Of a stretch of DNA of 64,000 bases, positions 43,404 through 52,478 are shown piece after piece (the stretch's first letter is position 1; each line of letters starts with the position of its first letter). The position numbers and the translations under genes were made by a program. Origin of the DNA: CAZEWZ01 sp964516765 (lineage in GTDB: Bacteria; Bacteroidota; Bacteroidia; Flavobacteriales; UBA7430); assembly GCA_964516765.1 (NCBI GenBank), contig CAZEWZ010000007.1:1-64000 (forward strand). Reading direction: 5' to 3'. Under the pieces are notes generated by a model. It searched no databases. It saw nothing but the letters and a program-made list of their open reading frames with translations, and was not told the origin of the DNA.

Positions 43404-44573
43404 TTATCGCTTAAGCATTTTTAAGTGGGCCATATTATTGTTTTCGTCCATAATATCTACGCAATAGAATCCCTCAGGAACATCAGACAAGGATAGGTTT
43501 GTGAAATTCGTTTCACTCATAATTATTTGCCCATTTATATTTCGAATCTTTATGCTAATAATTTTTTTGGAATGCGAAATATGTAATATATCTTTTGTGG
43601 GATTAGGATATAAAATGGGTGAAGGATAATCAATATTTGAATGGCCGACCTCGTAACAGTCTAAATTTTTATAAAGTTTTTCAGTCACAAAGTCAACCAT
43701 AAGTTCTTCGAATGGCCCGCCATATTCCCATGGAACATGCCCTGCGCCTTCAAAGAGTAAATGATGAAAGTTCTCAAAATTCACATCATTGGAATGTTCT
43801 AGTATAGCTCCTCCTCCGCATAGTTGTGGTAGTACGGATATTCCTAATGGTTGTCCACACATATATGGAACCGTTGGATCTTGGTCGCCATGGCAAGAGA
43901 TAAGAAGCTTATCAAAATCACTGGTTTCAATAAAATCTAAATCGGCAATTCCTCCGGCTAAGCTTATGGCTCCACGAATTTCACTAGAAAACTCCTCATT
44001 TCCACTATCTCCATAAATACCTCCATTGTTATTAATTGCATTCAATAAGTCAGGATCTGAAATATCTTCTAGATCCATAAAAGCTACATGGATAGCAATC
44101 ACTGCACCGGCCGAATTTCCACCAAAATATATTTGGTTAGTATCAATTCTATATGGGTTTCCCTCTGTAATCGTTTTTCTGAAATAACGAACTGAAGCCC
44201 TACCATCACTTAACGCTCTTGCAACTCCATTTAATGCTCCGCTAGCAGTTACCAATTCCGTGAATGACATTAGTCTATAGGAAATAGAGGCAACAACGTA
44301 TCCTTGTTTCGAAAATTTTTCTGCCAATGAGACCATACTTGGATTTGTTCTCACACCCGCAATAAAAGATCCTCCATGAGCTAAAATAAGCAAAGGTCTA
44401 TTTTCTAGTTCATCTCCTTCAGGTTCATAAATATCTACTTGTAGATTATGAACCTCTGAGTATGTTTGTGTAGAAACATTAAATTGATTGAATATTTCTT
44501 CCACATATCGCCCATCGCATTGGGCTTGGATAAAATATACGGGACAAAGAAAAATGATGAGTATTTTTTTCAT
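43404..44573 (-). CDS. Secreted alpha/beta-hydrolase (esterase) with type A T9SS tail
   Basis: The ATG at 44573 gives a signal peptide (MKKILIIFLCPVYFIQAQ); an ATG 26 codons earlier only adds a non-conserved stretch. The hydrolase core has the oxyanion HGG (LLILAHGGSFIAG), the nucleophile elbow GGNSAG in YFGGNSAGAVIAIH, an Asp region (SCHGDQDPTVPY) and a His in FEGAGHVPWEYGG, a complete Ser-Asp-His set of the carboxylesterase type. Residues ~315-389 are a type A sorting tail (LYPNPTKDILHIS, GFYCVDIMDENN). Exported by T9SS. Substrate unknown; acyl or polysaccharide esters are possible. Confidence 0.87.
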   Translation of the reverse strand: MKKILIIFLCPVYFIQAQCDGRYVEEIFNQFNVSTQTYSEVHNLQVDIYEPEGDELENRPLLILAHGGSFIAGVRTNPSMVSLAEKFSKQGYVVASISYRLMSFTELVTASGALNGVARALSDGRASVRYFRKTITEGNPYRIDTNQIYFGGNSAGAVIAIHVAFMDLEDISDPDLLNAINNNGGIYGDSGNEEFSSEIRGAISLAGGIADLDFIETSDFDKLLISCHGDQDPTVPYMCGQPLGISVLPQLCGGGAILEHSNDVNFENFHHLLFEGAGHVPWEYGGPFEELMVDFVTEKLYKNLDCYEVGHSNIDYPSPILYPNPTKDILHISHSKKIISIKIRNINGQIIMSETNFTNLSLSDVPEGFYCVDIMDENNNMAHLKMLKR

Positions 44574-44874
44574 ATTTATTAAATTAATTTGCAAAAAATT
44601 AACGTAAAAAAATAAGAATTTGCGACGTTTTTTGTTGAAAGTCAAGATCATCTTAATTGAGCCATCAAATAATATATATATATATATTCTACTATAAAAG
44701 TTATATTTATTTAATATAATTTAAAAATATTTAATATTGATGTTTTTTGAGAGAATTAAACTAAAAAATATTTTGCAAAAATTAAAATAAAGACAGCGCC
44801 TAGATTCCGTGGTTTTTTCTTGTGACCAGTAATACGGTATGATATTTGAACAATTGGTTAAAGAAATAAGCTAT
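44574..44874. other. AT-rich divergent gap between the esterase and a small secreted protein
   Basis: About 300 bp without a gene. Apart from an (AT)8 run at 44672-44687 and long A/T tracts I see no hairpin with a T run, no exact TAnnTTTG box and no RNA-like structure. It presumably carries the two divergent promoters. Confidence 0.6.
44672..44687. repeat. (AT)8 dinucleotide run
   Basis: Sixteen bases of alternating A and T in the divergent gap. Such runs can vary in length by slippage; no function can be assigned. Confidence 0.9.
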
Positions 44875-45441
44875 ATGAAAAATATCTTTGCTATTGTAAC
44901 TTTGTTTTCTACCTTCATTATCTCAGCACAACCCTCAGATACTATAGAAATCCCAAATTCTTATTGCGATTCTATTGTATTAAATCCTATACTTCCATTG
45001 TATGGAAATTTGGAAGATGATTTCCTCTTAGTGGGACTAGAAACATACTTTACTGACTACTCAATTTCTTATGCGGGTTTAATGCTCGTAAACTATTTAG
45101 GTGACACTATTGCAATTGAAACCCTCAACTCTGCCGGTAATGTATATTCCATAGGACCTAATATGTCAGAAGAGAGACAATTAATGTTGATGGAAGATTT
45201 AGTGTTTCCTTTCACGGGAGAATTGTGTATAGTTGAAGGTTTATTTGCGGGAAATCCCAATATCGTTTGTTCTTATCCAGTAAATTGGAATTTTCTTGGA
45301 TTAAACGAAATGCAGAATAAACCTAGGAAACTCATAAAAATGATTGATGTTTTAGGGAATGAGAAAGAAAATCATCAGTCAGGAAAAATCTTATTCTACC
45401 TTTATGATAATGGGGAAAGTAGGAAGCGTTACAAAATATAA
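44875..45441 (+). CDS. Small secreted protein with a Bacteroidota 'IDxLGxE...LFYLYDNG' tail
   Basis: I do not recognise the body of this protein. The ATG at 44875 gives a signal peptide (MKNIFAIVTLFSTFIISAQ). A ~115-residue beta-rich domain with three cysteines (one in NSYCDSIVL, one in GELCIVEG, one in NIVCSYP) follows. The last ~40 residues, RKLIKMIDVLGNE then ILFYLYDNGESRKRYKI, match a C-terminal tail I recall from many secreted proteins of marine Bacteroidota, in the place where a sorting tail is expected. Predicted surface or secreted; no enzymatic motif seen. Confidence 0.72.
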   Translation: MKNIFAIVTLFSTFIISAQPSDTIEIPNSYCDSIVLNPILPLYGNLEDDFLLVGLETYFTDYSISYAGLMLVNYLGDTIAIETLNSAGNVYSIGPNMSEERQLMLMEDLVFPFTGELCIVEGLFAGNPNIVCSYPVNWNFLGLNEMQNKPRKLIKMIDVLGNEKENHQSGKILFYLYDNGESRKRYKI

Positions 45442-45460
45442 TTTGAGTGTATTTTTTGAT

Positions 45461-45503
45461 AAAAAATAAAAAAGCCATACGATTCAAATGACTTTTTATT
45501 TTG
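45461..45503. terminator. Possible bidirectional terminator between convergent genes
   Basis: AT-rich arms (A4-T-A5-G / C-T5-A-T4, one bulge) flank a short CAT/ATG extension and sit between the stop codons of the small secreted protein and fadD. The stem is GC-poor, so confidence is limited. Confidence 0.35.
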
Positions 45504-45536
45504 AGATAGCCTCTGGGATATTAAAAGTAAAATCTC

Positions 45537-47306
45537 TTAACCATAAATCTCATTGAATTCTTTTTGATATTTAGCTAGAATTGGTTTTCTTTTTAACTTA
45601 AGAGTGGCAGTCAATTCTCCTCCGTCTACAGTCCAGGCTTCCTTCATAAGAACAAATTTCTTTACTCTTTCAAATTGCGCAAATTGCTCATTAAAATACG
45701 CTATTTCTTTCTCATACTTTTTTAGTACTTCAGGATTTTTAGTCATCTCTGCATTAGTACTATAAGGCATATTATGGATATTGCACCATACCTGTAATGA
45801 TGTAAAATCGGGAACAATAAATGCACTAGTCATTTTTTGTCCTTCGCCCAAAATCATTATTTGTTCTATAATTCGGGATTCTTTGAACTTGTTTTCCATT
45901 ACCTGTGGAGCAATATATTTCCCGCCAGAAGTTTTGAATATTTCTTTTTTACGGTCTGTAATTTTTAAATACATTCCATCTACGAGAGTTCCAATATCTC
46001 CTGTTGCAAACCAGCCTTTGTCGTCTAATACTTCGGCAGTCAGCTTAGGCTTATTGTAATAGCCCATCATTACATTGGGTCCTTTGCAAAATATTTCTCC
46101 ATCATCTCCAAATTTAACTTTTACACCTTCCATTATTTTTCCAACTGTGCCATAGTATTTCCCGCCAGCAGCCGGAGTGTTTACAGAAATTACTGGAGAT
46201 GTTTCGGAAAGTCCATAGCCTTCAAAAATTGGCATCTTCGCTGCAGTAAATACTCTAGCTAAACGGGGTTGAAGTGCAGCTGCACCAGAGAAAATAAATT
46301 TCATATTCCCTCCCACAGCATCTCTCCATTTATTAAAGATTAGCTTATTGGCTAAGTTCAATTGAACTTCGTAAAACCAACCATTCTTGCCGTCTAATTC
46401 ATGCCGTAACCCCAGATTTAGCGCCCAGAAAAAGAGCGATTTTTTAATACCTGTAGCTTCAGATCCTTTCCCCACAATTTTATCATATACCTTTTCCAAA
46501 AGACGAGGCACAGTTGGCATAATACTTGGTTTAATTTCTTTTAAATTTTCTCCAATTTGTTCAATACTTTCAGCATAATAAATAGAGGTTCCTCTGTAGA
46601 GATAAAAATATTCTACTACCCGTTCAAATACATGACATAGGGGAAGAAAACTAATAGCCCTGTCTGTATCTTGAATTGGAAGAGCATCTTTTAATCCAAT
46701 AAATTGAGAGAATAAGTTGTCGTGCGAAAGCATAACACCTTTTGGATTTCCGGTTGTACCTGAGGTGTATATGAGGGTAAAAAGGTCGGATGACTTCACT
46801 TCCAATTGAATGGCTTTCATTTTTGATGCTTGCGGATTGGCTTGACCATCTTGCATGATATTATGCCAGTCTTTGGCATTCTCAATTTCATCAAAGGCAT
46901 AAATAGCCTCAAGCGATTTTACTCTATCCAAAAGCATGTGTACCTTGTCAAATATTTCTTGTGATCCAACAATTAATATCTTTACCTGAGCGTCATTTAA
47001 AATATACTCATAGTCTGATGTAGTTATATTTGGGTAAATCGGAACATTGATGGCTCCAATCTTATTAATCCCCATGTCTGCGATGCTCCATTCTGGTCTG
47101 TTATCAGAGACCACAGAGATTTTATCACCACGAGTAATACCTATGTTGAGTAAACCATAACCTAAATTATCAGTCATAGAGACATATTCCTTTGCTGAAT
47201 AGGTACGCCAAAAACCATTTTCTTTTCCAGCTAGCACATCAGGTTTGTTATAATTCTGTTGTGTAAATTCTGCCAATTCAAAAATTCGAGTAGGTTTCGA
47301 TTTCAT
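45537..47306 (-). CDS. fadD: Long-chain fatty acid-CoA ligase
   Basis: AMP-forming acyl-CoA synthetase that activates fatty acids with ATP and CoA. Motifs: P-loop-like LIYTSGTTGNPKGVMLSH, GYGLSETSPVIS, the A8-type hinge region WFATGDIGTLVDG followed by ITDRKKEIFKTSGGKYIAP. 589 residues, the long-chain family length. It would supply the substrates for fadE-fadN-fadA encoded 3 kb away on the same strand. Own promoter, divergent from recG. Confidence 0.92.
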   Translation of the reverse strand: MKSKPTRIFELAEFTQQNYNKPDVLAGKENGFWRTYSAKEYVSMTDNLGYGLLNIGITRGDKISVVSDNRPEWSIADMGINKIGAINVPIYPNITTSDYEYILNDAQVKILIVGSQEIFDKVHMLLDRVKSLEAIYAFDEIENAKDWHNIMQDGQANPQASKMKAIQLEVKSSDLFTLIYTSGTTGNPKGVMLSHDNLFSQFIGLKDALPIQDTDRAISFLPLCHVFERVVEYFYLYRGTSIYYAESIEQIGENLKEIKPSIMPTVPRLLEKVYDKIVGKGSEATGIKKSLFFWALNLGLRHELDGKNGWFYEVQLNLANKLIFNKWRDAVGGNMKFIFSGAAALQPRLARVFTAAKMPIFEGYGLSETSPVISVNTPAAGGKYYGTVGKIMEGVKVKFGDDGEIFCKGPNVMMGYYNKPKLTAEVLDDKGWFATGDIGTLVDGMYLKITDRKKEIFKTSGGKYIAPQVMENKFKESRIIEQIMILGEGQKMTSAFIVPDFTSLQVWCNIHNMPYSTNAEMTKNPEVLKKYEKEIAYFNEQFAQFERVKKFVLMKEAWTVDGGELTATLKLKRKPILAKYQKEFNEIYG

Positions 47307-47342
47307 AATACTTCTTTAAAATAAGGTTTCATAAATATATTT

Positions 47343-47374
47343 CAAATCTAATAAAATTATCGGCAATTTAGCAA
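47343..47374 (-). promoter_or_regulatory. fadD promoter (TTG-N21-TAGATTTG, minus strand)
   Basis: On the - strand, TTG (47374-47372) and TAGATTTG (47350-47343) are separated by 21 bp, matching the Bacteroidota -33/-7 arrangement. The start codon lies about 37 bp further on. Confidence 0.6.
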
Positions 47375-47401
47375 TTGGATTTTTTTTGAACTCTAACTTT
47401 G
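47375..47401 (+). promoter_or_regulatory. recG promoter (TTG-N16-TAACTTTG)
   Basis: TTG at 47375-47377 and an exact -7 box TAACTTTG at 47394-47401, 16 bp apart, 27 bp before the recG ATG. Its TTG directly abuts the fadD TTG, forming CAATTG. Confidence 0.55.
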
Positions 47402-47428
47402 AAAACTTACATTTGATAAAATTTACAC

Positions 47429-49540
47429 ATGTCTCAGAATCCGCACAAGCTCGATACACCAATCGAATTTCTTAAAGGAGTTGGACCTCAGCGAGCCGAT
47501 CTTTTAAAAAAAGAATTGCAGATATTTAGATACCGAGATCTACTCGAATTATATCCCTTTAGATACATAGATAAAACTCAATTTCATAATATTTCAGAGC
47601 TCAGTGCCGACCTAATTGATCTTCAAATTATGGGAAAGATTATCCGAATCAGTGAAGAAGGAGTAGGTAGGAAAAAAAGATTGAAAGCTATATTTGAAGA
47701 CAAGACTTCTTCTATGGAGTTGGTTTGGTTTAAGGGAGTAACTTGGGTCAAGAAATCTCTTAATTTAAATGAAGAGATTGTCATTTTTGGTAAACCAACT
47801 TTATATAAGGGTATATATAGTATTTCCCATCCAGAAATTGAAACCTTGGAAGCTCATCAAGCAAGTTTGGTTACTGCTATGCAGGGCGTATATCCTTCGA
47901 CTGAAAAATTAACTTCACGATTTCTTCACTCCAAAGGTCTTGTTAAGTTAATTAAAGAGCTTTTAATTCAAGTAAGCCCCTTTATATCAGAGACACTGTC
48001 CTTGAATATTCGAAATGAATACAAACTTATGTCCAAGAAAGATGCGCTAATGAATGTGCATTTCCCTAAATCAGAAAATGATTTATTCCAAGCCCAACGA
48101 AGACTGAAGTTTGAAGAATTTTTCTTTCTTCAGTTGTCTATGTTAAAAATGAAGCTTCATAAAAAGAAGACTTTTATTTCTTATCCTTTTAAGGACATTG
48201 GAAAGTATTTTAATGAATTTTACAATAAACAATTGCCTTTTGAATTGACGGGGGCACAGAAGAGAGTTCTAAAAGAAATTCGATTAGATGTGGCCACCGG
48301 AAAGCAGATGAATAGATTGGTTCAGGGAGATGTTGGCTCAGGGAAAACGATAGTTGCTCTAATGGCAATGCTAATGGCCAAGGATAATGGTTTTCAGTCA
48401 TGTTTGATGGTGCCAACAGAAATTTTAGCTACTCAGCATTACCATGGATTACATCATATGGTGGATGCATTAGGGTTGAAAATGGCCTTACTTTCAGGCT
48501 CATCAAAGGTGGCTCAGAGAAGAGTTATTCACGAAGCTTTAGAATCTGGAGAATTAGATATTTTAGTCGGTACACATGCGCTGTTGGAAGATAAGGTACG
48601 TTATCAAAATTTGGGATTAGCCATTATCGATGAGCAGCATCGTTTTGGTGTATCTCAAAGGTCTAAAATGTGGAATAAAAACCTTAGACCACCTCATATT
48701 TTAGTGATGACAGCTACTCCAATCCCCAGAACTCTTGCCATGACGGTATATGGAGATTTAGATGTCTCTGTTATTGATGAGTTACCACCGGGAAGAAAAC
48801 CGATAACTACCTTGCATAAAACAGACCAACATCGGTTATCTATGTTTCATTTTTTGAAACAAGAAATTGAAAAGGGAAGGCAAGTGTACATAGTATATCC
48901 ATTAATTGACGAGAGTAAAACTCTAGATTATAAAGATTTGATAGACGGATTTGAAGGAGTTTGTAGACATTTTCCAAAACCTAAATATCAAGTTTCTGTA
49001 GTGCACGGTCGCATGAAATCGGGAGATAAAGAAGCTGAAATGTCAAGATTTGTAAAAGGAGAAACAAATATCATGGTAGCCACTACGGTTATTGAGGTTG
49101 GCGTCAATGTGCCCAATGCTTCTGTGATGGTCATTGAGTCTTCCGAACGGTTTGGCCTTTCTCAATTACACCAGTTAAGAGGTCGAGTAGGTAGAGGTGG
49201 TGAGCAGTCTTATTGTATTTTGATGAGCGGGCAGAAATTAAGCTCAGATGCGAAGACTCGCCTTAAGACTATGGTAAAAACTCAAAATGGTTTTGAAATT
49301 GCAGACGCGGATCTTAAACTTAGGGGTCCAGGAGACATGATGGGAACAAGACAAAGTGGTCTTTTGGAGTTGAAGCTAGGTGATTTATTGAAAGATTCAC
49401 AAATTCTTCAATATGCTCGAAAAATAGCTCTAGCTCTTCTAGAATCTGATCCAGAAATGAAAAAAGAGCAAAATATTCCTATCTTTAAAGAGTATATGAG
49501 AGCTCACCACAAAAAAATTTCTTGGAGCAACATATCTTAA
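47429..49540 (+). CDS. recG: ATP-dependent DNA helicase RecG
   Basis: Superfamily 2 helicase that remodels stalled forks and branched DNA. N-terminal wedge OB-fold region (~1-210), then helicase motif I GDVGSGKTIVALMA near residue 300, motif II in LAIIDEQHRFGVSQR, motif III MTATPIPRTLAM, and motifs V-VI TTVIEVGVNVPNASVM and QLHQLRGRVGRG. The TRG-like C-terminal motif region is present. 703 residues, complete. Followed 80 bp later by maeB, which seems to have its own promoter. Confidence 0.96.
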   Translation: MSQNPHKLDTPIEFLKGVGPQRADLLKKELQIFRYRDLLELYPFRYIDKTQFHNISELSADLIDLQIMGKIIRISEEGVGRKKRLKAIFEDKTSSMELVWFKGVTWVKKSLNLNEEIVIFGKPTLYKGIYSISHPEIETLEAHQASLVTAMQGVYPSTEKLTSRFLHSKGLVKLIKELLIQVSPFISETLSLNIRNEYKLMSKKDALMNVHFPKSENDLFQAQRRLKFEEFFFLQLSMLKMKLHKKKTFISYPFKDIGKYFNEFYNKQLPFELTGAQKRVLKEIRLDVATGKQMNRLVQGDVGSGKTIVALMAMLMAKDNGFQSCLMVPTEILATQHYHGLHHMVDALGLKMALLSGSSKVAQRRVIHEALESGELDILVGTHALLEDKVRYQNLGLAIIDEQHRFGVSQRSKMWNKNLRPPHILVMTATPIPRTLAMTVYGDLDVSVIDELPPGRKPITTLHKTDQHRLSMFHFLKQEIEKGRQVYIVYPLIDESKTLDYKDLIDGFEGVCRHFPKPKYQVSVVHGRMKSGDKEAEMSRFVKGETNIMVATTVIEVGVNVPNASVMVIESSERFGLSQLHQLRGRVGRGGEQSYCILMSGQKLSSDAKTRLKTMVKTQNGFEIADADLKLRGPGDMMGTRQSGLLELKLGDLLKDSQILQYARKIALALLESDPEMKKEQNIPIFKEYMRAHHKKISWSNIS

Positions 49541-49590
49541 ATAATAGCTAATTTTCAATCTTTAATTTTTATCCTGACATTTCCATTTTG

Positions 49591-49598
49591 TATGTTTG
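49591..49598 (+). promoter_or_regulatory. -7 box for maeB-ruvA-sprA (TATGTTTG)
   Basis: Exact TAnnTTTG match. Transcription would begin near 49604, after two possible upstream ATG codons (49588, 49600), which supports the maeB start at 49621. Confidence 0.5.
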
Positions 49599-49620
49599 TA
49601 TGTTAAATGCATTTGATCAT

Positions 49621-51897
49621 ATGGTAAAGATTAGAAGACAAGAGGCTTTGGATTTTCATTCAGAAGGTAGGCCTGGTAAAATAGAGGTGGTACCCACAAA
49701 AAGTACAATCTCTCAACGAGATTTATCTTTGGCATATTCTCCTGGTGTTGCTGAACCATGTATTAAGATTTCTGAGAAAATAGATGACGTATACAAGTAT
49801 ACTGCTAAGGGAAATCTAGTGGCAGTTATTTCCAACGGAAGTGCTGTATTAGGTCTTGGTAATATTGGTCCTGAAGCTTCCAAGCCTGTGATGGAAGGAA
49901 AGGGACTTTTGTTTAAGATTTATGCAGATATTGATGTCTTCGATATTGAGGTAGATGCCTCTGATGTAGATACTTTCGTAGCCACTGTAAAAGCTATCTC
50001 TCCTACATTCGGGGGTATTAATCTTGAGGATATAAAGGCTCCAGAGTGTTTTGAAATCGAACGTCGACTAAAGGAAGAATTGAATATTCCTGTCATGCAC
50101 GATGACCAACATGGAACAGCTATTATTTCTGGCGCAGCCTTATTAAATGCATTAGAAATTGTAGAAAAAGACATTGATAAAGTTCAAGTAGTTTTCAATG
50201 GAGCTGGAGCAGCTGCTATTTCATGTACTAAGTTATATTTGAGCTTGGGAGTTCGTTGCGAAAATATTGTGATGTGCGATAGTCGTGGTGTAATTAGAGC
50301 GGATAGACCTGATTTAAAAGGGATAAAAAAAGAATTTTCCACACAAAGAGATTTGAATGACTTAAGTGATGCTCTTAATAATGCTGATGTGTTTGTGGGC
50401 TTATCAAAAGGAAATATAGTCAGTGCAGAGATGTTAAAGACCATGGCCAATCAGCCCATCGTCTTTGCTATGGCCAATCCAGATCCAGAAATTTCTTATG
50501 CCAAAGCCATTACTGCTCGTAAAGATATTATTTTTGCCACTGGCCGATCTGACTATCCCAATCAAGTCAATAATGTACTTGGTTTTCCTTATATTTTTAG
50601 AGGAGCACTTGATGTTCGCGCCACTCAAATCAATGAGTCGATGAAAATTGCTGCAGTCAATGCCATTGCTGAATTGACGAAAGAACAGGTTCCTGAAGAT
50701 GTGAATATCACTTACGGAGAAACTAATATCACCTTTGGTCCCGATTATATTATCCCTAAACCAAATGATCCACGTTTGATATCGAGTGTAGCCCCAGCAG
50801 TAGCCAAGGCTGCTATAGATTCTGGTGTTGCAAAAATAAAAATTGATGATTGGGATGCATATGAGGTTTCTTTGATGAAACGTGTTGGAAGAGACAATAA
50901 GTTTTTGCGGAATGTAACCACACGAGCCAAGAGAAATCCTAAGCGAATTGTCTTTGCTGAGGCAGATCATTACAATGTATTGAAAGCTGCGCAAATTATA
51001 AAGGATGAGATGATAGGCACTCCGGTACTTCTTGGTCGAATCGATAAGATTCAACTACTCATAGATGAGAACGGTTTTGATTTTGAGGGAGTGGAAATCA
51101 TCGATCCTAAATCAGATGAAATGGTGGAAAAACTTCATGTTTATGGAGATATACTTTGGGAGAAAAAATCCAGAGATGGTTATACTCAATATGAAGCTCG
51201 ACGGAAAATGCGTGAGAGAAATTATTTTGGCGCCATGATGGTGGAACTCGGAGATGCCGATGCGATGATTTCAGGATTTTCAAGGAATTATCCCGAAACT
51301 ATTCGACCAGCACTTCAAATCGTGGGAACTGCAAAGGGGGTTACTAAAGTCGCCGGTTTATTTGTAATCATGACCAGTAATGGCCCAATGTTTTTTGCAG
51401 ACACTACAATCAATGTAAATCCAAATGCCGAGGAGTTAGCAGATATTGCAGAACTTACTGCAGATTCTGTTCTTAGTATGGGAATCAAGCCCATATTAGC
51501 CATGCTTGCGTATTCCAATTTTGGTTCCACAAATGATGCACATTCTAAAAAAGTAAGACAAGCAGTAGATATTCTTCACCGTAGAAGGCCAGACCTTACA
51601 GTAGATGGCGAAGTTCAGGCCAATTTTGCCGTTAATAAAGATTCTTTTTCTGAGAAATTTCCTTTTTCTAGATTAAAAGACAAACAAGTAAATGTGGTAA
51701 TATTTCCGAACTTAGAATCAGGGAATATCTCTTATAAATTACTTCAAGAATTGGCTGGATTTGAAACTATAGGCCCAATTTTAATTGGGCTCAAGAAAAC
51801 TATTCATATTCTTCAACTTGGAGCTAGTGTAAAAGAAATTATAAATATGTCAACTTTGGCTGTGGCTGACGCACATTCTAAAATCCTCAAAAAATGA
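49621..51897 (+). CDS. maeB: NADP-dependent malic enzyme with C-terminal phosphotransacetylase-like domain
   Basis: Decarboxylates malate to pyruvate with NADP+, supplying NADPH. The N-terminal half has malic enzyme signatures (SPGVAEPC, GDIxx-type NADP site in VVFNGAGAAAISC, NINLEDIKAPECFEIE minus the first residues). The C-terminal half (from ~residue 420) resembles phosphate acetyltransferase (FAEADHYNVLKAAQI, GDADAMISGFSRNYPETIRP) and acts as a regulatory domain in MaeB enzymes. The ATG at 49621 is preferred over two earlier ones because it gives VKIRRQEALDFHSEGRPGK, the conserved beginning. Overlaps ruvA by 4 bp. Confidence 0.93.
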   Translation: MVKIRRQEALDFHSEGRPGKIEVVPTKSTISQRDLSLAYSPGVAEPCIKISEKIDDVYKYTAKGNLVAVISNGSAVLGLGNIGPEASKPVMEGKGLLFKIYADIDVFDIEVDASDVDTFVATVKAISPTFGGINLEDIKAPECFEIERRLKEELNIPVMHDDQHGTAIISGAALLNALEIVEKDIDKVQVVFNGAGAAAISCTKLYLSLGVRCENIVMCDSRGVIRADRPDLKGIKKEFSTQRDLNDLSDALNNADVFVGLSKGNIVSAEMLKTMANQPIVFAMANPDPEISYAKAITARKDIIFATGRSDYPNQVNNVLGFPYIFRGALDVRATQINESMKIAAVNAIAELTKEQVPEDVNITYGETNITFGPDYIIPKPNDPRLISSVAPAVAKAAIDSGVAKIKIDDWDAYEVSLMKRVGRDNKFLRNVTTRAKRNPKRIVFAEADHYNVLKAAQIIKDEMIGTPVLLGRIDKIQLLIDENGFDFEGVEIIDPKSDEMVEKLHVYGDILWEKKSRDGYTQYEARRKMRERNYFGAMMVELGDADAMISGFSRNYPETIRPALQIVGTAKGVTKVAGLFVIMTSNGPMFFADTTINVNPNAEELADIAELTADSVLSMGIKPILAMLAYSNFGSTNDAHSKKVRQAVDILHRRRPDLTVDGEVQANFAVNKDSFSEKFPFSRLKDKQVNVVIFPNLESGNISYKLLQELAGFETIGPILIGLKKTIHILQLGASVKEIINMSTLAVADAHSKILKK

Positions 51898-52475
51898 TTA
51901 CACATATTCAAGGGAGATTGGTGGAGCTAAATCCAGCATATGCCGTAATAGATTGCAATGGAGTAGGATATATTCTACATATTTCTTTAAATACTTATTC
52001 TGAATTGGGGGACTCCGAATCCTGTAAATTATTTTCTTACTTAGTAGTTAAAGAAGATTCCCAAACTCTGTATGGATTTTTTACAAAATTGGAAAGAAAG
52101 GTTTTTGGAATGCTTATTTCAGTTTCTGGAGTTGGTGCTTCGACCGGTCGAGTGATTTTGTCTTCGATGAGGTCTGAACAAATTAGAGACGCTATTGTAC
52201 AAGAAGATGTTGCTATGATTCAGTCTGTTAAGGGAATTGGAGCCAAAACAGCACAGCGAATAATTTTAGATCTAAAAGATAAAATGCTCAAGGCATTTGA
52301 TGACATTGAAATAACTCTCAAATCAGGCAATAGAAATCGAGAGGAAGCGTTATCTGCACTAGAGGTGTTGGGCTTTCCATCTAAGTCAGTGCATAAGCTG
52401 GTGGACAAACTTCTGGAAAAAGACCCGCATCTAGAGGTGGAAGAGCTTGTAAAGCAAGCGTTAAAGAATTTGTAG
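51894..52475 (+). CDS. ruvA: Holliday junction DNA helicase RuvA
   Basis: Tetramer that binds four-way junctions and loads RuvB. N-terminal OB domain (MITHIQGRLVELNPAYAVIDCNGVGYILHI split across residues 1-30), a helix-hairpin-helix domain (ISVSGVGASTGRVIL and IQSVKGIGAKTAQRIILDLKDK), and a C-terminal domain III (EEALSALEVLGFPSKSV). 193 residues. Starts inside the maeB stop (ATGA) and sprA follows 3 bp later, so the three are co-transcribed. ruvB and ruvC are elsewhere. Confidence 0.95.
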   Translation: MITHIQGRLVELNPAYAVIDCNGVGYILHISLNTYSELGDSESCKLFSYLVVKEDSQTLYGFFTKLERKVFGMLISVSGVGASTGRVILSSMRSEQIRDAIVQEDVAMIQSVKGIGAKTAQRIILDLKDKMLKAFDDIEITLKSGNRNREEALSALEVLGFPSKSVHKLVDKLLEKDPHLEVEELVKQALKNL

Positions 52476-52478
52476 TCA

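Noticed and set aside
44672..44687. (AT)8 run considered as part of a repeat array or attachment site.
   Set aside because: A single simple dinucleotide run with no flanking direct repeats and no mobile genes nearby.
50434..51054. A 206-codon open frame on the minus strand inside maeB.
   Set aside because: It lies wholly opposite a well-conserved enzyme, has no recognisable domain, and its composition follows from maeB codon use.
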